The translations under genes were made by a program, and so were the position numbers. This document shows positions 34,096 through 44,342 of a DNA stretch of 64,000 bases, one piece after another. The notes under the pieces were generated by a model. The model worked only from the letters and a program-made list of their open reading frames with translations, did no database searches and was not told the origin of the DNA. This DNA comes from Buxus sempervirens. Its lineage: Eukaryota; Streptophyta; Magnoliopsida; Buxales; Buxaceae. Positions within the stretch are counted from its first letter, which is position 1; each line of letters begins with the position of its first letter. The stretch lies in assembly GCA_947561395.2 (NCBI GenBank), contig OX387183.1, positions 29,748,853 through 29,812,852 on the forward strand. Direction: 5' to 3'.

Positions 34096-35474
34096 ATAAT
34101 ATAGGTGCAACACAACATGATGGGGAGCCTTAGCTGGGGGTTCTTTGGTTCTTAGGCAGTGTGGAAACACTTCCTTGAGGCTGGGCAGCAGCTAGAAGCT
34201 CTCCTCCAAGCTCCAACAGCGTAATACCTCTTCCTTGCTTGGAGAAAAATGGAGAGGAAGAAGAAAAGAGAGAGTGGGAGAGCCTTGAGGTAAGGCTTGG
34301 AGGGTTTGGGGAGCCAAAGGAGGGCAAAAGGAAGGGGTTTCAGAGCAGGTGCAAAGGGGCAGAAAGGGTAGCCTACGAAAAGCCAACCCCTGAAATGGGG
34401 CTGCTGCTGCCTTTTTATAGGCAAATTTTTGTATCCGGCATTTAATGTTGGATACACTACACCTCCTTTGTATCCGGCATTTTATGTCGGATACACTGCA
34501 CTTGTATCCAACATAAAATGTCGGATACAAACACAATTATTTCAAAATTTTAATTTTCTGCGCGTATCTGTCAGCGAATCTACGCGAATCTCGCGGGCAA
34601 ATCTCTTGTATTCGGCAATACATGTCGGATAAGAAGAGGGGAGTGTGTATCCGACATATATGGTTGGATACAAATCGGATATTTACGGATTTGCCCATCG
34701 ACGTGACCGATTTGACACTTTTGGATATCTGCAGATTGCCCCCTGCGAATTTTGGTTTAGTCCCTGAGATATTTGGAAAGTTTTGGATATTTAAAGATTA
34801 CCCCCCGAGATATTTTGCTGCGTTTTCCGCCACGTGTGCAGTTTCTTTGCCACGTGTGCAGTTTCCAGTTTTTCTGCTCGGAAACTTCGATAGCTCATAT
34901 CTTCTTCATCCGGACTCCGATTAGGGCAAACTCAATTGTGTTAGAACCGTATCGGAGCCCCTATCCAATGACATAGGGCTAAGCACTTGGTTTGGGGTTC
35001 GGCAAAAAATCAACTTTCGGCTCCCCCTTAAGTTTGACTGGCTCATATCTTCTTTATCCGGACCCCGATCTGAGCAAACTTAGTTGTGTTAAAATCGTGT
35101 CAGAATTTCCTACTAATTAGGAAGAATTATGGTGACCAAATTGCACTTGATCAAAAAGTCAACTTTTGTCCCCTCAGGGTTTGACTTTTCTGCTGTCTTT
35201 TAGCACATTTTTCGTTTTCTTCTTTTCTCTTTTTTTTTTCTATTTTGGTTTGACCAAAATTTGGGTGCTTACACCCACAGGACCCGTCATCCGACGGGGT
35301 GGACTGGGGTGTCTACGAACTTCCCCGGACCACAACCGAAACCCTTCTCAGAATCTCAAAGCCGCAGACCAAAGCCATAACTAGACAAGATTAGGCACCC
35401 CGGGTGTCCGCTTGCACCCCATCAGGCAGTGGTGACTCTAAATTTTCCCGTGCCGCGTTCCCGATGTGCGCACA

Positions 35475-35701
35475 CCTACAACAAGAAAGTGAAGCTGCGT
35501 CATTTCAAGGTGGGAGACCTAGTGTTGAAGAGAATCTTTCCCCACCAAGAAGACAATAGAGGTAAATTCAAGTCAAACTACGAAGGGCCATTCGTAGTCC
35601 ACAAAGTTCTATCCAGAGGAGCACTTATCCTACAAGAAATGGACCGGGCAATCTTTCCTGAGCTGATAAATGCAGACGCAGTCAAGCCGTACTATGCCTA
35701 A
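35475..35701 (+). pseudogene. Element A integrase C-terminal domain
   Basis: The last 75 codons of pol, resumed after L7: YNKKVKLRHFKVGDLVLKRIF, NYEGPFVVHKVLSRGALILQEMD and a final VKPYYA before TAA. This is the SH3-like C-terminal part of Ty3/gypsy integrases (GPF/Y-type module). No chromodomain follows, which agrees with a non-chromovirus lineage. Element C matches at 57826-58060. Confidence 0.88.
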
Positions 35702-35860
35702 GATCATTCTGATTGGCAAATGAAGAGAGGTCATCCTTGACTCTCCTTTAGACTGTAAATCCTTCCAAATACCTCAAATTCTCCCTAGTTTGACAATTTT
35801 GAGCCTTAAAATTCTTTCAACCCATTGCAAGTGTCCTACACATCAACAGGGCATTCTTGC

Positions 35861-36181
35861 CTAGAAAAATCTCAAAAAGGAAAAAAGCAATAGAAAAAGA
35901 AAGAAACAAAAAAATGGGGAAATGTTTATCCCACCAAAAATAATGTGATACAAATAAGCCAGGATGTAAGTCCCACCAGCAATAAAGGTAGCACACATTG
36001 CAAACCCAAATAAATAAGCTTTTTTGAGCCATTTATTCTTTCTTTCATAACCAAGACTAAGCCTACATTTCGTCCTATCTCTAAGACCTCTCGGATCCCA
36101 AAAGGAATGGTCAGGGCAAACAGTTAAGTCTGCATTCATCAGCGATGACGGAATTAAGACCCTCCCAGAAGGGCTGGACAT
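35861..36181 (-). CDS. Antisense small hydrophobic ORF in the 3' region of A
   Basis: On the minus strand an ATG at 36181-36179 opens 106 codons (MSSPSGRVL..., NADLTV, DHSFWDPRGLRDR, GYERKNKWLKKAYLF, then FIAGGTYILAYLY and a phenylalanine-rich tail). The second half is hydrophobic and could form one or two membrane segments. The frame is open further upstream to 36409, but a TTTTTTCAG acceptor-like site just before the ATG suggests an exon start. The matching piece in element C (57322-57692, plus strand) conserves NADLTV, DHS, YILAY and spacing but is frameshifted. Antisense ORFs between pol and the 3' LTR are known in the Tat lineage. Function unknown; it could be a by-product of conserved sense sequence. 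Confidence 0.4.
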   Translation of the reverse strand: MSSPSGRVLIPSSLMNADLTVCPDHSFWDPRGLRDRTKCRLSLGYERKNKWLKKAYLFGFAMCATFIAGGTYILAYLYHIIFGGINISPFFCFFLFLLLFSFLRFF

Positions 36182-36699
36182 AGCGAAAACCTGAAAAAAG
36201 GGCGTTGTGTGGTCAGTCACGTAAAAAAAAAAGAGAGAGAAAAAGAACCGGGCACATCTAGATTGAGCAGAGCAAGGTACAGAAAAGGCAGTGACAGTGG
36301 TAAACTGAGAAAGATGCATAGATTTGAGGGGTCCAGAGCAGCAGGTTGCGCCCGAGTCAAAGACTTCACAGTAGACTGTGATGACAATGCTACTAAAAAT
36401 ACCAAGCACTCCAAGTCCCGTCTGATCTTGGAAATCTCTTTGCTATTGCAGACACATGCACACACTGACACACCGGTCTTCTCCATAATTGTTCTGCTTA
36501 ATGGTTTTGAGCTCCACATTGTGCTACTAACCTGAGTTGATAATCTCTTAACCTTGGCAAAGGCCGCTTCTAGTTGCAATGAGCAAGAGGCCCAGAGCAA
36601 GAAGAGAATAAGGAGAGCGTTTGCATGCCCCAGCTAGTCCACGGATAACATGTTGTCATTTCCTGCATTCACAGGTACAGCGAAAATGGGATGACAGAC

Positions 36700-37165
36700 A
36701 TCTTCTCCAAAATCCCCAGTCGAGTTCCTTCAGTAAACGGAGAATAATGCCTTCCGAAATCCCCAGTGGAAGGCTTTCAGCAAATGAAGGGCGATATCCC
36801 CTAAGCCCCCATGGAGTCCTTTCAACAATAAGAGAGCGATACCTGATGATGTAGATTTCCTAAGCCTCGCCCAGTCTGAAGAGGCCGGCTTTGCGAAGAA
36901 GAGCGGAAAGAAGACAAAACAAGCTCACATCAATCCCTGGTGGAGTCTCTCGCACTCAACAAGAGCGCAGACGAGCCTAAGGAATTCACACCAGAGCAGA
37001 GGGAAAAGACCTTACGAAGGAAAACGACAGCGTGAGAAACCCCATTTATCCCTAGTGGAGCACCCTTCCCAAAGGAACTCCCACGCTTGTCAAAAACAAG
37101 GCCCGACCCAAGAGAAAGGGCAATGCGAGGAGATCCCGACTAATCCCCAATGGTAGTCACTCCAA
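36700..37165 (+). repeat. TCCCCAGTGGAGTC-type repeats in the 3' region of A
   Basis: Imperfect copies lie near 36713, 36762, 36810, 36933, 37050 and 37147, each a CCCCAGTGGAGTC-like core followed by a CA-rich segment. Related cores occur in the 3' region of element C (for example near 56745, 56655 and 56600, inverted). The two elements therefore share the repeat type. Confidence 0.65.
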
Positions 37166-37812
37166 ACTAGGAGGCCATTACCTCACCTATGGAAGGCAAG
37201 CCAATCAGAAGGCACGCTGCAGAAAAATGAAGCGGCAAGACATGAAGGAGAACAAGCAAAAATGAAGATCTCATCGGGCAAGATGGCCCTTTTGTAATTC
37301 TTGATTCCACACTTTTGTAAATAGAATAGAGCAGGTGTGTGAGCTCCCTTGAGGCACTGGACAGCGCTGGAAGCACCTCCTCACCAACAGTAGCTCCTCC
37401 TCCGCTCTTCCCTCCTTTCTTCAGACATCCCGCGTCCTAAACCGACCCTAGGCCATCCAGTCCTAAAGAAAAAAAAATGCAAGCAAGCCTCAAGTAAAAG
37501 ACACAAAATGGATCAGAAGTCTAAAGGCACCTAAAAGCTTTAATGGAACAAACAAGAAGAAAAGAATATTGTCAAGCGCCTGGCATCAACGCTGAAACAG
37601 GTTGGCGAGCTCAAGTCCAATCTAATCTCTTTCAAATTTAAATCAAACGCTGAAAAGTTGCCCTGCAAAAGCCCGAAAGCAAAGGGTAAGGAAACTCCGA
37701 AGCCAGGAAGTGACTCCACATCATTTGGACACTCCCCTTCTTTAATGAAAATGCCAGGCGCAAAAACGAGATTCTTTTTTCTCTTTGCTGTTCATCCGCA
37801 AGGTGACTCCGG

Positions 37813-37826
37813 CAAAGAGGGGCAGC
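37813..37826 (+). promoter_or_regulatory. Polypurine tract of element A
   Basis: CAAAGAGGGGCAGC immediately precedes the 3' LTR. Element C has the near-identical AAAGAGGGGCAGT at its internal/LTR border. This would prime plus-strand cDNA synthesis and it fixes L10 as the 3' LTR of A. Confidence 0.85.
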
Positions 37827-38384
37827 TAGAAGCACCTCATTTTTGCGCTCCCAGAAAAGCAGGAAATGCAAACCATGGGCAAAAAGTCAAACCCTGAGGG
37901 GTCAAAAGTTGACTTTTTGATCAAGTAAAAATTGGCCACCTTGCTTTATCTCAATGGATAGAGAATCCTGACACGGTTCGAACGCAACTGAATTTGCTGG
38001 AATCGGAATCCGGATGAAGGATCTATGAGCCGATCAAACTTGAGGGGAGCTGAAAGTTGACTTTTTGCCGAACCCCGCGCCAGGTGCTTAGCTTATGTCA
38101 GTGGATAGAAGGCTCTGATATGGTTCTAACACAACTGAGTTTGCCCAAATCGGAGCCTGGACGAAGAAGATATGAGCTGTCGAAGTTTCCGAGAAGCAAA
38201 ACCCAAAGGCTGCACACGTGGCAACAAACGCAGCAAAATATCTCAGGGGGCAATCTTTAAAAATCAAAAACTTGCTAAATATCTTAGGGTCTAAACCAAA
38301 ATTCGCAGAGGGCAATCTGCAGATATCTAAAAGTGTCAAATCGGTTGAATCGGTCAAGTCAAGGGGCAAATCTGTAATTTTTCG

Positions 38385-38640
38385 ATTTGTATCCTATCAA
38401 ATATGTCGGATACACATATTTTTGTGTGTATCCGACACTATTCATCGGATACAAATACGCCATACGATATGTGCCGATTCACTGACGGATTCGTGCAGAA
38501 AACTTAAATTTTTGTAATAATTGTGTTTGTATTCAATACTTTGTATCAGATACAAACAAACCTCAATGTATCTGACCAAACAAGTCGGATACACTGAATA
38601 TATAGTGTATCCGACCTGATTGGTCGGATACATTAAAAAA
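38385..38640 (+). repeat. Proximal hairpin cassette of L10 (GTATCCGAC type)
   Basis: Inverted repeats such as GTATCCGAC...GTCGGATAC and ATGTATC...GATACA occur five to six times just upstream of the TATA box at 38644. The distal partner cassette has been lost with the T1 insertion and deletion. Confidence 0.8.
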
Positions 38641-40326
38641 GCCTATAAATAAGGCCAGAAACCCCCTGGCCGAGGGTTGTTGGTCTTGGAGCCTTTTCCC
38701 CCTCCCTTGTGCACCCGAACCTGATCTTCCCCAGCTCTCCTTGCCCTCCACCATCTCCCTAGACCACCCCAAGTGCTTCCACCCTTCTTTTCCTTCTTCT
38801 TCTTCACTTACACTCCTACAAGAAGAGGAACTAGTGCTGTTGCTGTCAAGAAGGAGAGTCTCTAGCTGCTGCACCACCCCCGGAAGTGGTCTCCACCTTG
38901 CATGAGTGCTCAAGCACCAGCAGGTGAGGTTCCTCACCACAATGTATTATACATATATCAAAACCAGATTTTTCTACTGATTTTCCTACTCCTTTCTTCT
39001 TCCTTGGCATGAGCTCTTTTCCATGGTGACTTGAGCATGTACTTACTGTCTTTTTCATGGCCTAAAAGCCACCACAAGTAGGAGGTCCACGTAGGGTTTT
39101 TTGGGAGTATGAGAGCTCACTTTCCATACCTTTTTTGGGTGCTTATAAGCTGTCATTTTAATCTGCTGTTTTGAGCATTTTTAGGAGGAGAATGTTCCTC
39201 CCATTCTAATCTAATGTACCCCCACGTAACCCCCCCATTACCCTCATGATTCCTGTGTTTTTTTCTCTTCTCTCATTCCTTTTTTTATGATTTTTATGGT
39301 GGTTCTTTGCTGGACGTATCATCTTATTTTTTGTGTACCATGATGAGTGCATGCTCGGGTGTCCTTTGTGTTGTAGTGTATGTGCTGTGGCAGATTTCCC
39401 TTCTTTATTTTTGAGATGCATGTTTCCCCTATGCCCCCCTTTTGCCATGAATTCTGGAGCTGCTGTGGTTGACAGCAGCAACACCATCCTTGCCTTGTTT
39501 TCACTTGCTGTTTTGATGGTGTAACGAACATGCTCCCTCACCCCAATGGTTCCTTGTCATGGTCCATGTCGAGTGATGCTGGGGACAGCAGCAAACTCCT
39601 ATTGTTTGTTGCTGTCCCACACCCTCCCACAGACCTATCCAAGTGTTTAGGATTTCCCCCAAGCCTAGCCCCTTAACCTGCTGTATGCACATGTTCCCCT
39701 CACCCCTTAACCTACTGTTTTGAGCCTCGAAGTGCCTCTGTTTACCCTTTGCTCCTTGCTGTATTCTTTCATAATAGCATGTGGTGAACCATTGCCATGC
39801 TCTCTTTGCCGTGACCAAAGTAGGTTGCTGCTGGGGGCAGCAGCAAGCTCTTACTGTTTGATGCTGTCCCAGCATGTCGGGAAGTATAAAACCACCCCCG
39901 GTTTTAGCCCCTAAGAGCCATGCATGACCCCCCCTCTCCTATCTCTTTTAGGTTATCTTTTAGCACCTCTTAGCATGCTTAGATACCATAGTAGTTTTTG
40001 TGCCTCTCTGGTACAGTAAGCTTTTTTCTTACTTGCTTTGCATGTGTGTATAAGTAGTGTGCTTTGCTGTTTGAAGCCTTTGCCATGCTCACCATCTCCC
40101 CCCTGTTGTGATATTGATTAGCCCATGCGTGCATGCCTTCCCCTCCCAACATCCATGTATTCCCAGCCCCTTGCTTGCTTAACCCTTCTTTATTTGGTGC
40201 TGTACCTGTACCCACAGCAAGACTTTTTTATCTCTTGATCATGTATGCATGATGTACCTTTTTATTGGATCATGGAGAATATGTGCCCCCCACCATTTGC
40301 TGTTTTGATCCTTGGCCATGTCCCCA

Positions 40327-43293
40327 TGTAAAACCCCAAATTTTCACATAATAAATAAAAGGAAATATGAGTTTAAGTCCTAGCTACAATAAAAAGTGAA
40401 GATTTAGGGGATAAGTAATTCAAATAAGTAGTAAGTTGTAAATAAAGAAAGAATTTTAAGGAAATTATCCTAAAAGGGTAAAAAGGGTATTTTGGTGATT
40501 TTCAGAAAAGGGTAATTAATAAATAGATCATTAAATGATAATTAGGGTTAGAAAATAGAAGAAAAAATTTATTTAGACAAGTTAGAAATTAAAAGAAAGT
40601 AATAAAAGCCTAAATGAGGAAAAAGGGTAATTAGGAGATTACAAGTCTTAATTTGGAGAAAAAGTAACATAATAAGGTTTTAGACGATATTTAGAGTTTA
40701 AGTAATTATTATGCACGAAATTAGGCTGTAAGGAGTGTTTAGATAAGAGGAGATTTGATTAGTAATGTTTAAGTTGAAAAATAGAAGGTGGAGAAAAAGT
40801 AGGAATTAATTAGGAGTTAGACTTTAATTAGACCTTGGTTGGGTTAGCCCAATTAAAGGAGCCTATTAGGGTTGGTTTAGGATTTCTAAAGCCAAGTATA
40901 AATAGGAGAGTAAGGTGAGACAAGAGAGAATTTTCGTGGGTTTTATAATGAGAGAAAAGAGGGAGAGAAAGGAAGAAGAAGGTTGCTGGAGATGTCCGAC
41001 CAGTCTCCATCAAATTGTAAACGGGGAAAATCTGTATAGTGGATCGCCTTCAAATTTGGAGGTTTTGTTCATGATTGATGGATCTACAATGTGAACGGTG
41101 GAGATTTGAATTGGAGAACTCTAGGTTGGTGCGTTTGGGAGCAGAATTTGGGTTCAGAATTAGAAACTTCAATGGAAGATAGATTTTTAGCGTATGAGGC
41201 AAGTAGTAACACTTGGAAAACTGGAGGAACTGCATGATTTCGTTTTCTGTGATTTAATATGGTTTGAATGGATTAGTCAGAACTTGATTTACATGGAATC
41301 AAAGGGTTTATATTTTAGAGTTTGGTATTCTTGAAGGATTTATTAAAGTAATGAAGAAAACTTGGTTTGACCATGCAAATAATTGTAGGATGGTATTTAA
41401 TTGATGAGAATTAATCTAGACGGCTTTAGGTATGTTTTAGAATGTTAATAGATTAATTTAGATCAAGGAAACATATAGCAAAAGCCTAAAAATCCGAACT
41501 TTGTAAATCTGGGAAATTTCCGATAAAAATTGCACGAGCGCCTAGGATCGCCCAGGACCGCCTAGCCCTGTATAGGTAGGCGCTCTATGCAGAATTTGTA
41601 GATTTTGGTGATTTTTGTAATACGAATAAATATCAAATAATTTTTCTAATAAGTTAAGCATACTAGCATCTTTATAAAGACCTAATTAAAGTATAAAAAT
41701 TTATAAAATTATATTTTGAAAATAACCAAGTAATTGGAGGTCCTAAGGATAAGATAGAATATGAAAGGGACTAATTTGAAGGTAACAACAATGGGAATGA
41801 TACCAGCTTGTATTTATGGATTAAAAACATCCTAAACTTTATTTTAGGTCTGTAGGATATGCTGGAGAATATAAATACAGAAAACCTAAATAGAAACTAT
41901 CTTAGGTGTTAAGATAGGAAATTGGATTCTAATAAAGGGATTAATAAGGAAAACTCTAAGTAAGATTTGATTTACTTTATTTGAGCTTTCATTATGAATG
42001 CTGGCTACTGGAATTGCATAAACTCTGAGTTTTATCGAACATATGATACATGAGTTTTATTTTGGATATATTTGGGAAATTGAATATGTTATTCTGGAAA
42101 AGGCTTTAATTGGATTTGTAAGGATTGAATCGTGGTTTTCTCTTGGAATTGAATATTTTGGTATGGATTGGTATGTGGTATGTTGTTATTTGCTTTTCTT
42201 TTACGGTTGAGTGGTATGGTTTCTGTGGTTGAGTTGATACTAGCTTTTACGGCAGAGATAGGTAATCCTCTATGTAGAGATGTGTAATCCTTTACGGGTA
42301 AAAGTGTGTATGCCTTCTACAATAGCGTGTCCTCCCGTATGTGGTTTTATCGTGGTTTGTGTCAGTGGGCTTAGCTGTATATGGATCCATAGTTTTGGCT
42401 GGTTACCTAAGTGGTATTTAGTTTGGGTTGAGTTACTCCTATATGCGAGCGCGCTTCCCTTGCAAGTTAGTTTGCTCTGGGAAGGTCCTATGTCTGGAGG
42501 GACACCCCGGTGAGCCACTGGTGATTCCCTGTACATGTGGATAAGCGACCATCTCCATGTATTGATTCTGGTGCTGCATGCTGGTGGTACATGCCAACTC
42601 TGTTGAGTTCATGTGTAATAAGTCAGTGACTATGGCTCTTGTCTAAGCTGTGCTGCATAGGGCTTGAGTATCATTAAGTAACACTGCCCCTAAGTCTCAC
42701 GGTGGTATAGCAGTTAGTTGAGTGTCATCTCAAATACTTATCATCTTTGTGAGTCCTGCAATGGCACCTGTTTTATCGCTTTCATCGGTTTTACCTTGAT
42801 AACATCTAATTGTTGGTATTTATACATGATTATCTGTTTTATCGCTTTATTTGGAATTGCCATGGATAACTTGGATTTCTCGTCTTATCGTTGATTAATC
42901 GAATACCTCATGACTATTTGCTTACATTGGACTGTTTCAAATTGCATGCACCTGCTACTTGCTGAGATGTAGATCTCACTCCTTTTTCCCCTATTTTTCA
43001 TGTTTGCTTGGAGAGATCGCGAAGATGTGGTTTTATTTGATGGGTAGAATTGTAAATGTTATTATTGATCACATGTTGATTAGACAACTGTTATTGTAAA
43101 CTGAATCGATATTATTGAATAAAGAATTTTATTACTTCCCACCAGAACTCTGATATAATTAATTAGTTTTTAAAATTATTGTGAATCTTAGTTTGTATCT
43201 GACCTCAGCTTCGTGGTAACACCTCGAGTTTGGTTGTTGAACCGGACTTGGGTTGTTACAGTAGCGAACAGGGTTCGGGTTCGGGGCGTTACA
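40327..43293 (+). mobile_element. T1: 5' LTR of a Tekay/Del-like Ty3/gypsy element
   Basis: A 2,967-bp LTR starts TGTAAAACCCC and ends GGGGCGTTACA and is AT-rich, unlike its host. TATAAATAGGAGAG is at 40897-40910. A primer-binding site follows 4 bp after its end. Large LTRs with TGTAA...TTACA ends and an initiator-Met site are usual for Tekay/Del chromoviruses. T2 belongs to the same family in opposite orientation. A right-hand target duplication was not found, so the right end of the element is rearranged. Confidence 0.82.
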
Positions 43294-43297
43294 GAGA

Positions 43298-43310
43298 TGG
43301 TATCAGAGCA
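43298..43310 (+). promoter_or_regulatory. Primer-binding site of T1 (initiator tRNA-Met)
   Basis: TGGTATCAGAGCA is complementary to the 3' end of plant initiator tRNA-Met, the commonest primer of plant Ty1 and Ty3 elements. It lies 4 bp after the LTR end and sets T1 in the plus orientation. Confidence 0.9.
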
Positions 43311-43783
43311 CAAGATCTAAACTTAGGAAATAAATTCTTAGGTGGGTAGTGGGATTGAGTGCACACTAGTTAAAAGCATGTTATTTAGGATGAGAGACTT
43401 TGATTGATTTGCATGATGTGAATACTATTGATTAATAATATTATTATGCTATTGATATTATTATTATTATTGGACGCTATATTATTGACCTAATTAAATT
43501 AAAAATTTGCAGTATTAACCTATGCTTATAAACAGATAAATTTCCACATAAGAAAAATAAAGAGAAATTGAAATAGATAAACATTTAGCAAAAATGATCT
43601 GATATATATATATATATATTTCTGTAAGATGAACCAGTACAAAGCTTGGTATATAACTAAAAAACTATAAAAAGACCTATGGACTGAATACAACCAAAAG
43701 AATCAAAAAGTGTATACATATCTGTCCCAAAAGTGAAAAAGAAAGAAATAGAAAATACAAGTCTCTAAACAAGAAAAATAAAA

Positions 43784-44275
43784 TCAGCTAGATGGTCCAG
43801 CACCATCTCCTCCATGTCTAGCATTCTCCCCTATGCCAGTATCTCCATCTCTAGTCCCCGTAGCTCCATCACCATCACCATCTCCTCCTTGATCCCCATC
43901 ACTGGTAGCATCATCCCCAAAATCCCAAATCTCAGGGCTAGAACAACCTCCAGCCCGCATGTATGCTCGGAAAATCCGGAAGAGTCTGCAATGGGGACCA
44001 TGCATATGGTCTATCTGAGTGTACATGGAAGACATCTGTGACCGCATCGTCTCCTGTGTCTCCACCATAGATGCCAACTATTGCAAGCTTAGAACCATGT
44101 GCCTAGCCATCAAAGACAACATATCCCGAGATCCTGCATCACCTATAAAATTGGGAAGGGGAGCAGTAGAGCTGGAAGGAATAGCAGAAGGAGGAGCAGT
44201 AGAACTAGAGGGAATAGATGAAGGAGGAGCATCAGCTGTAGAAGTAGGTGGAAGGGAAGAGGAATGAGAATATGG
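43784..44275 (-). pseudogene. Fragment of an acidic protein, possibly TE-derived
   Basis: On the minus strand the frame before and after one stop (near 44078) is shared. The upstream part is serine/proline-rich (PPSSIPSSSTAPPSA), then MLSLMARHMVLSLQ, stop, VETQETMRSQMSSMYTQIDHMHG, a FRIFRAYMRAGG segment and a glycine/aspartate-rich tail. The coiled-coil then acidic tail is reminiscent of C-termini of plant transposon-associated proteins, but no family can be named. Upstream it runs into the (AT)n tract. Confidence 0.25.

Positions 44276-44278
<3 letters not shown>

Positions 44279-44338
<60 letters not shown>
44279..44338. repeat. (AT)n microsatellite, about 30 units
   Basis: An uninterrupted ATAT run of about 60 bp. 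Shorter AT runs occur at 43602-43618 and 45350-45366. Such runs slip easily and can form cruciforms. Confidence 0.95.

Positions 44339-44342
<4 letters not shown>

Larger units (their letters stand above)
29745..35273 (-). mobile_element. L8: solo LTR, reverse, inside L7; split by L9
   Basis: Begins TGTGCGCATG and ends GGTGCTTACA, with a perfect 5-bp duplication CCCAC (29740-29744 and 35274-35278). Without L9 it is about 3.17 kb. Inverted TATAAAAA at 34412-34419, a G-box pair at 34831-34860, GTATCCGGCA/GTATCCGAC hairpins at 34428-34690 (proximal) and GTAGCCGACC...GTCGGCTAC hairpins at 30776-30885 (distal). The splice-donor position near 34130 reads CAG|CTAAGG, so the GT is lost. No coding domain. 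Confidence 0.92.
26735..35474 (+). mobile_element. L7: solo LTR (+) in the integrase of A, with nested insertions
   Basis: Starts TATAAGCACC (a mutated TGTAAGCACC) and ends GTGCGCACA. The 5-bp duplication is CCTAT (26730-26734) and CCTAC (35475-35479), one mismatch. The integrase frame is continuous across it by comparison with C. Net of the MITE and L8 it is about 3.06 kb. TATAAATA is at 27560-27567 and donor AAG|GTATG at 27836-27843. ACCGAAATT-type hairpins lie at 27305-27550 (proximal) and 28615-28765 (distal). Confidence 0.92.
35702..37812 (+). other. Element A 3' region between pol and 3' LTR
   Basis: About 2.1 kb without sense coding. The first 700 bp are homologous to the 3' region of element C and carry an antisense hydrophobic ORF. 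From about 36700 to 37165 there are imperfect repeats built on TCCCCAGTGGAGTC, followed by CTTTCAACAA-like tails and spaced by about 50-120 bp. Tandem repeats in this position are known from Ogre/Tat elements. The end leads into the polypurine tract. Confidence 0.7.

Noticed and set aside
40327-43293. Protein-coding genes in the T1 LTR
   Set aside because: Only short open frames without conserved domains, in AT-rich DNA with clear LTR borders.
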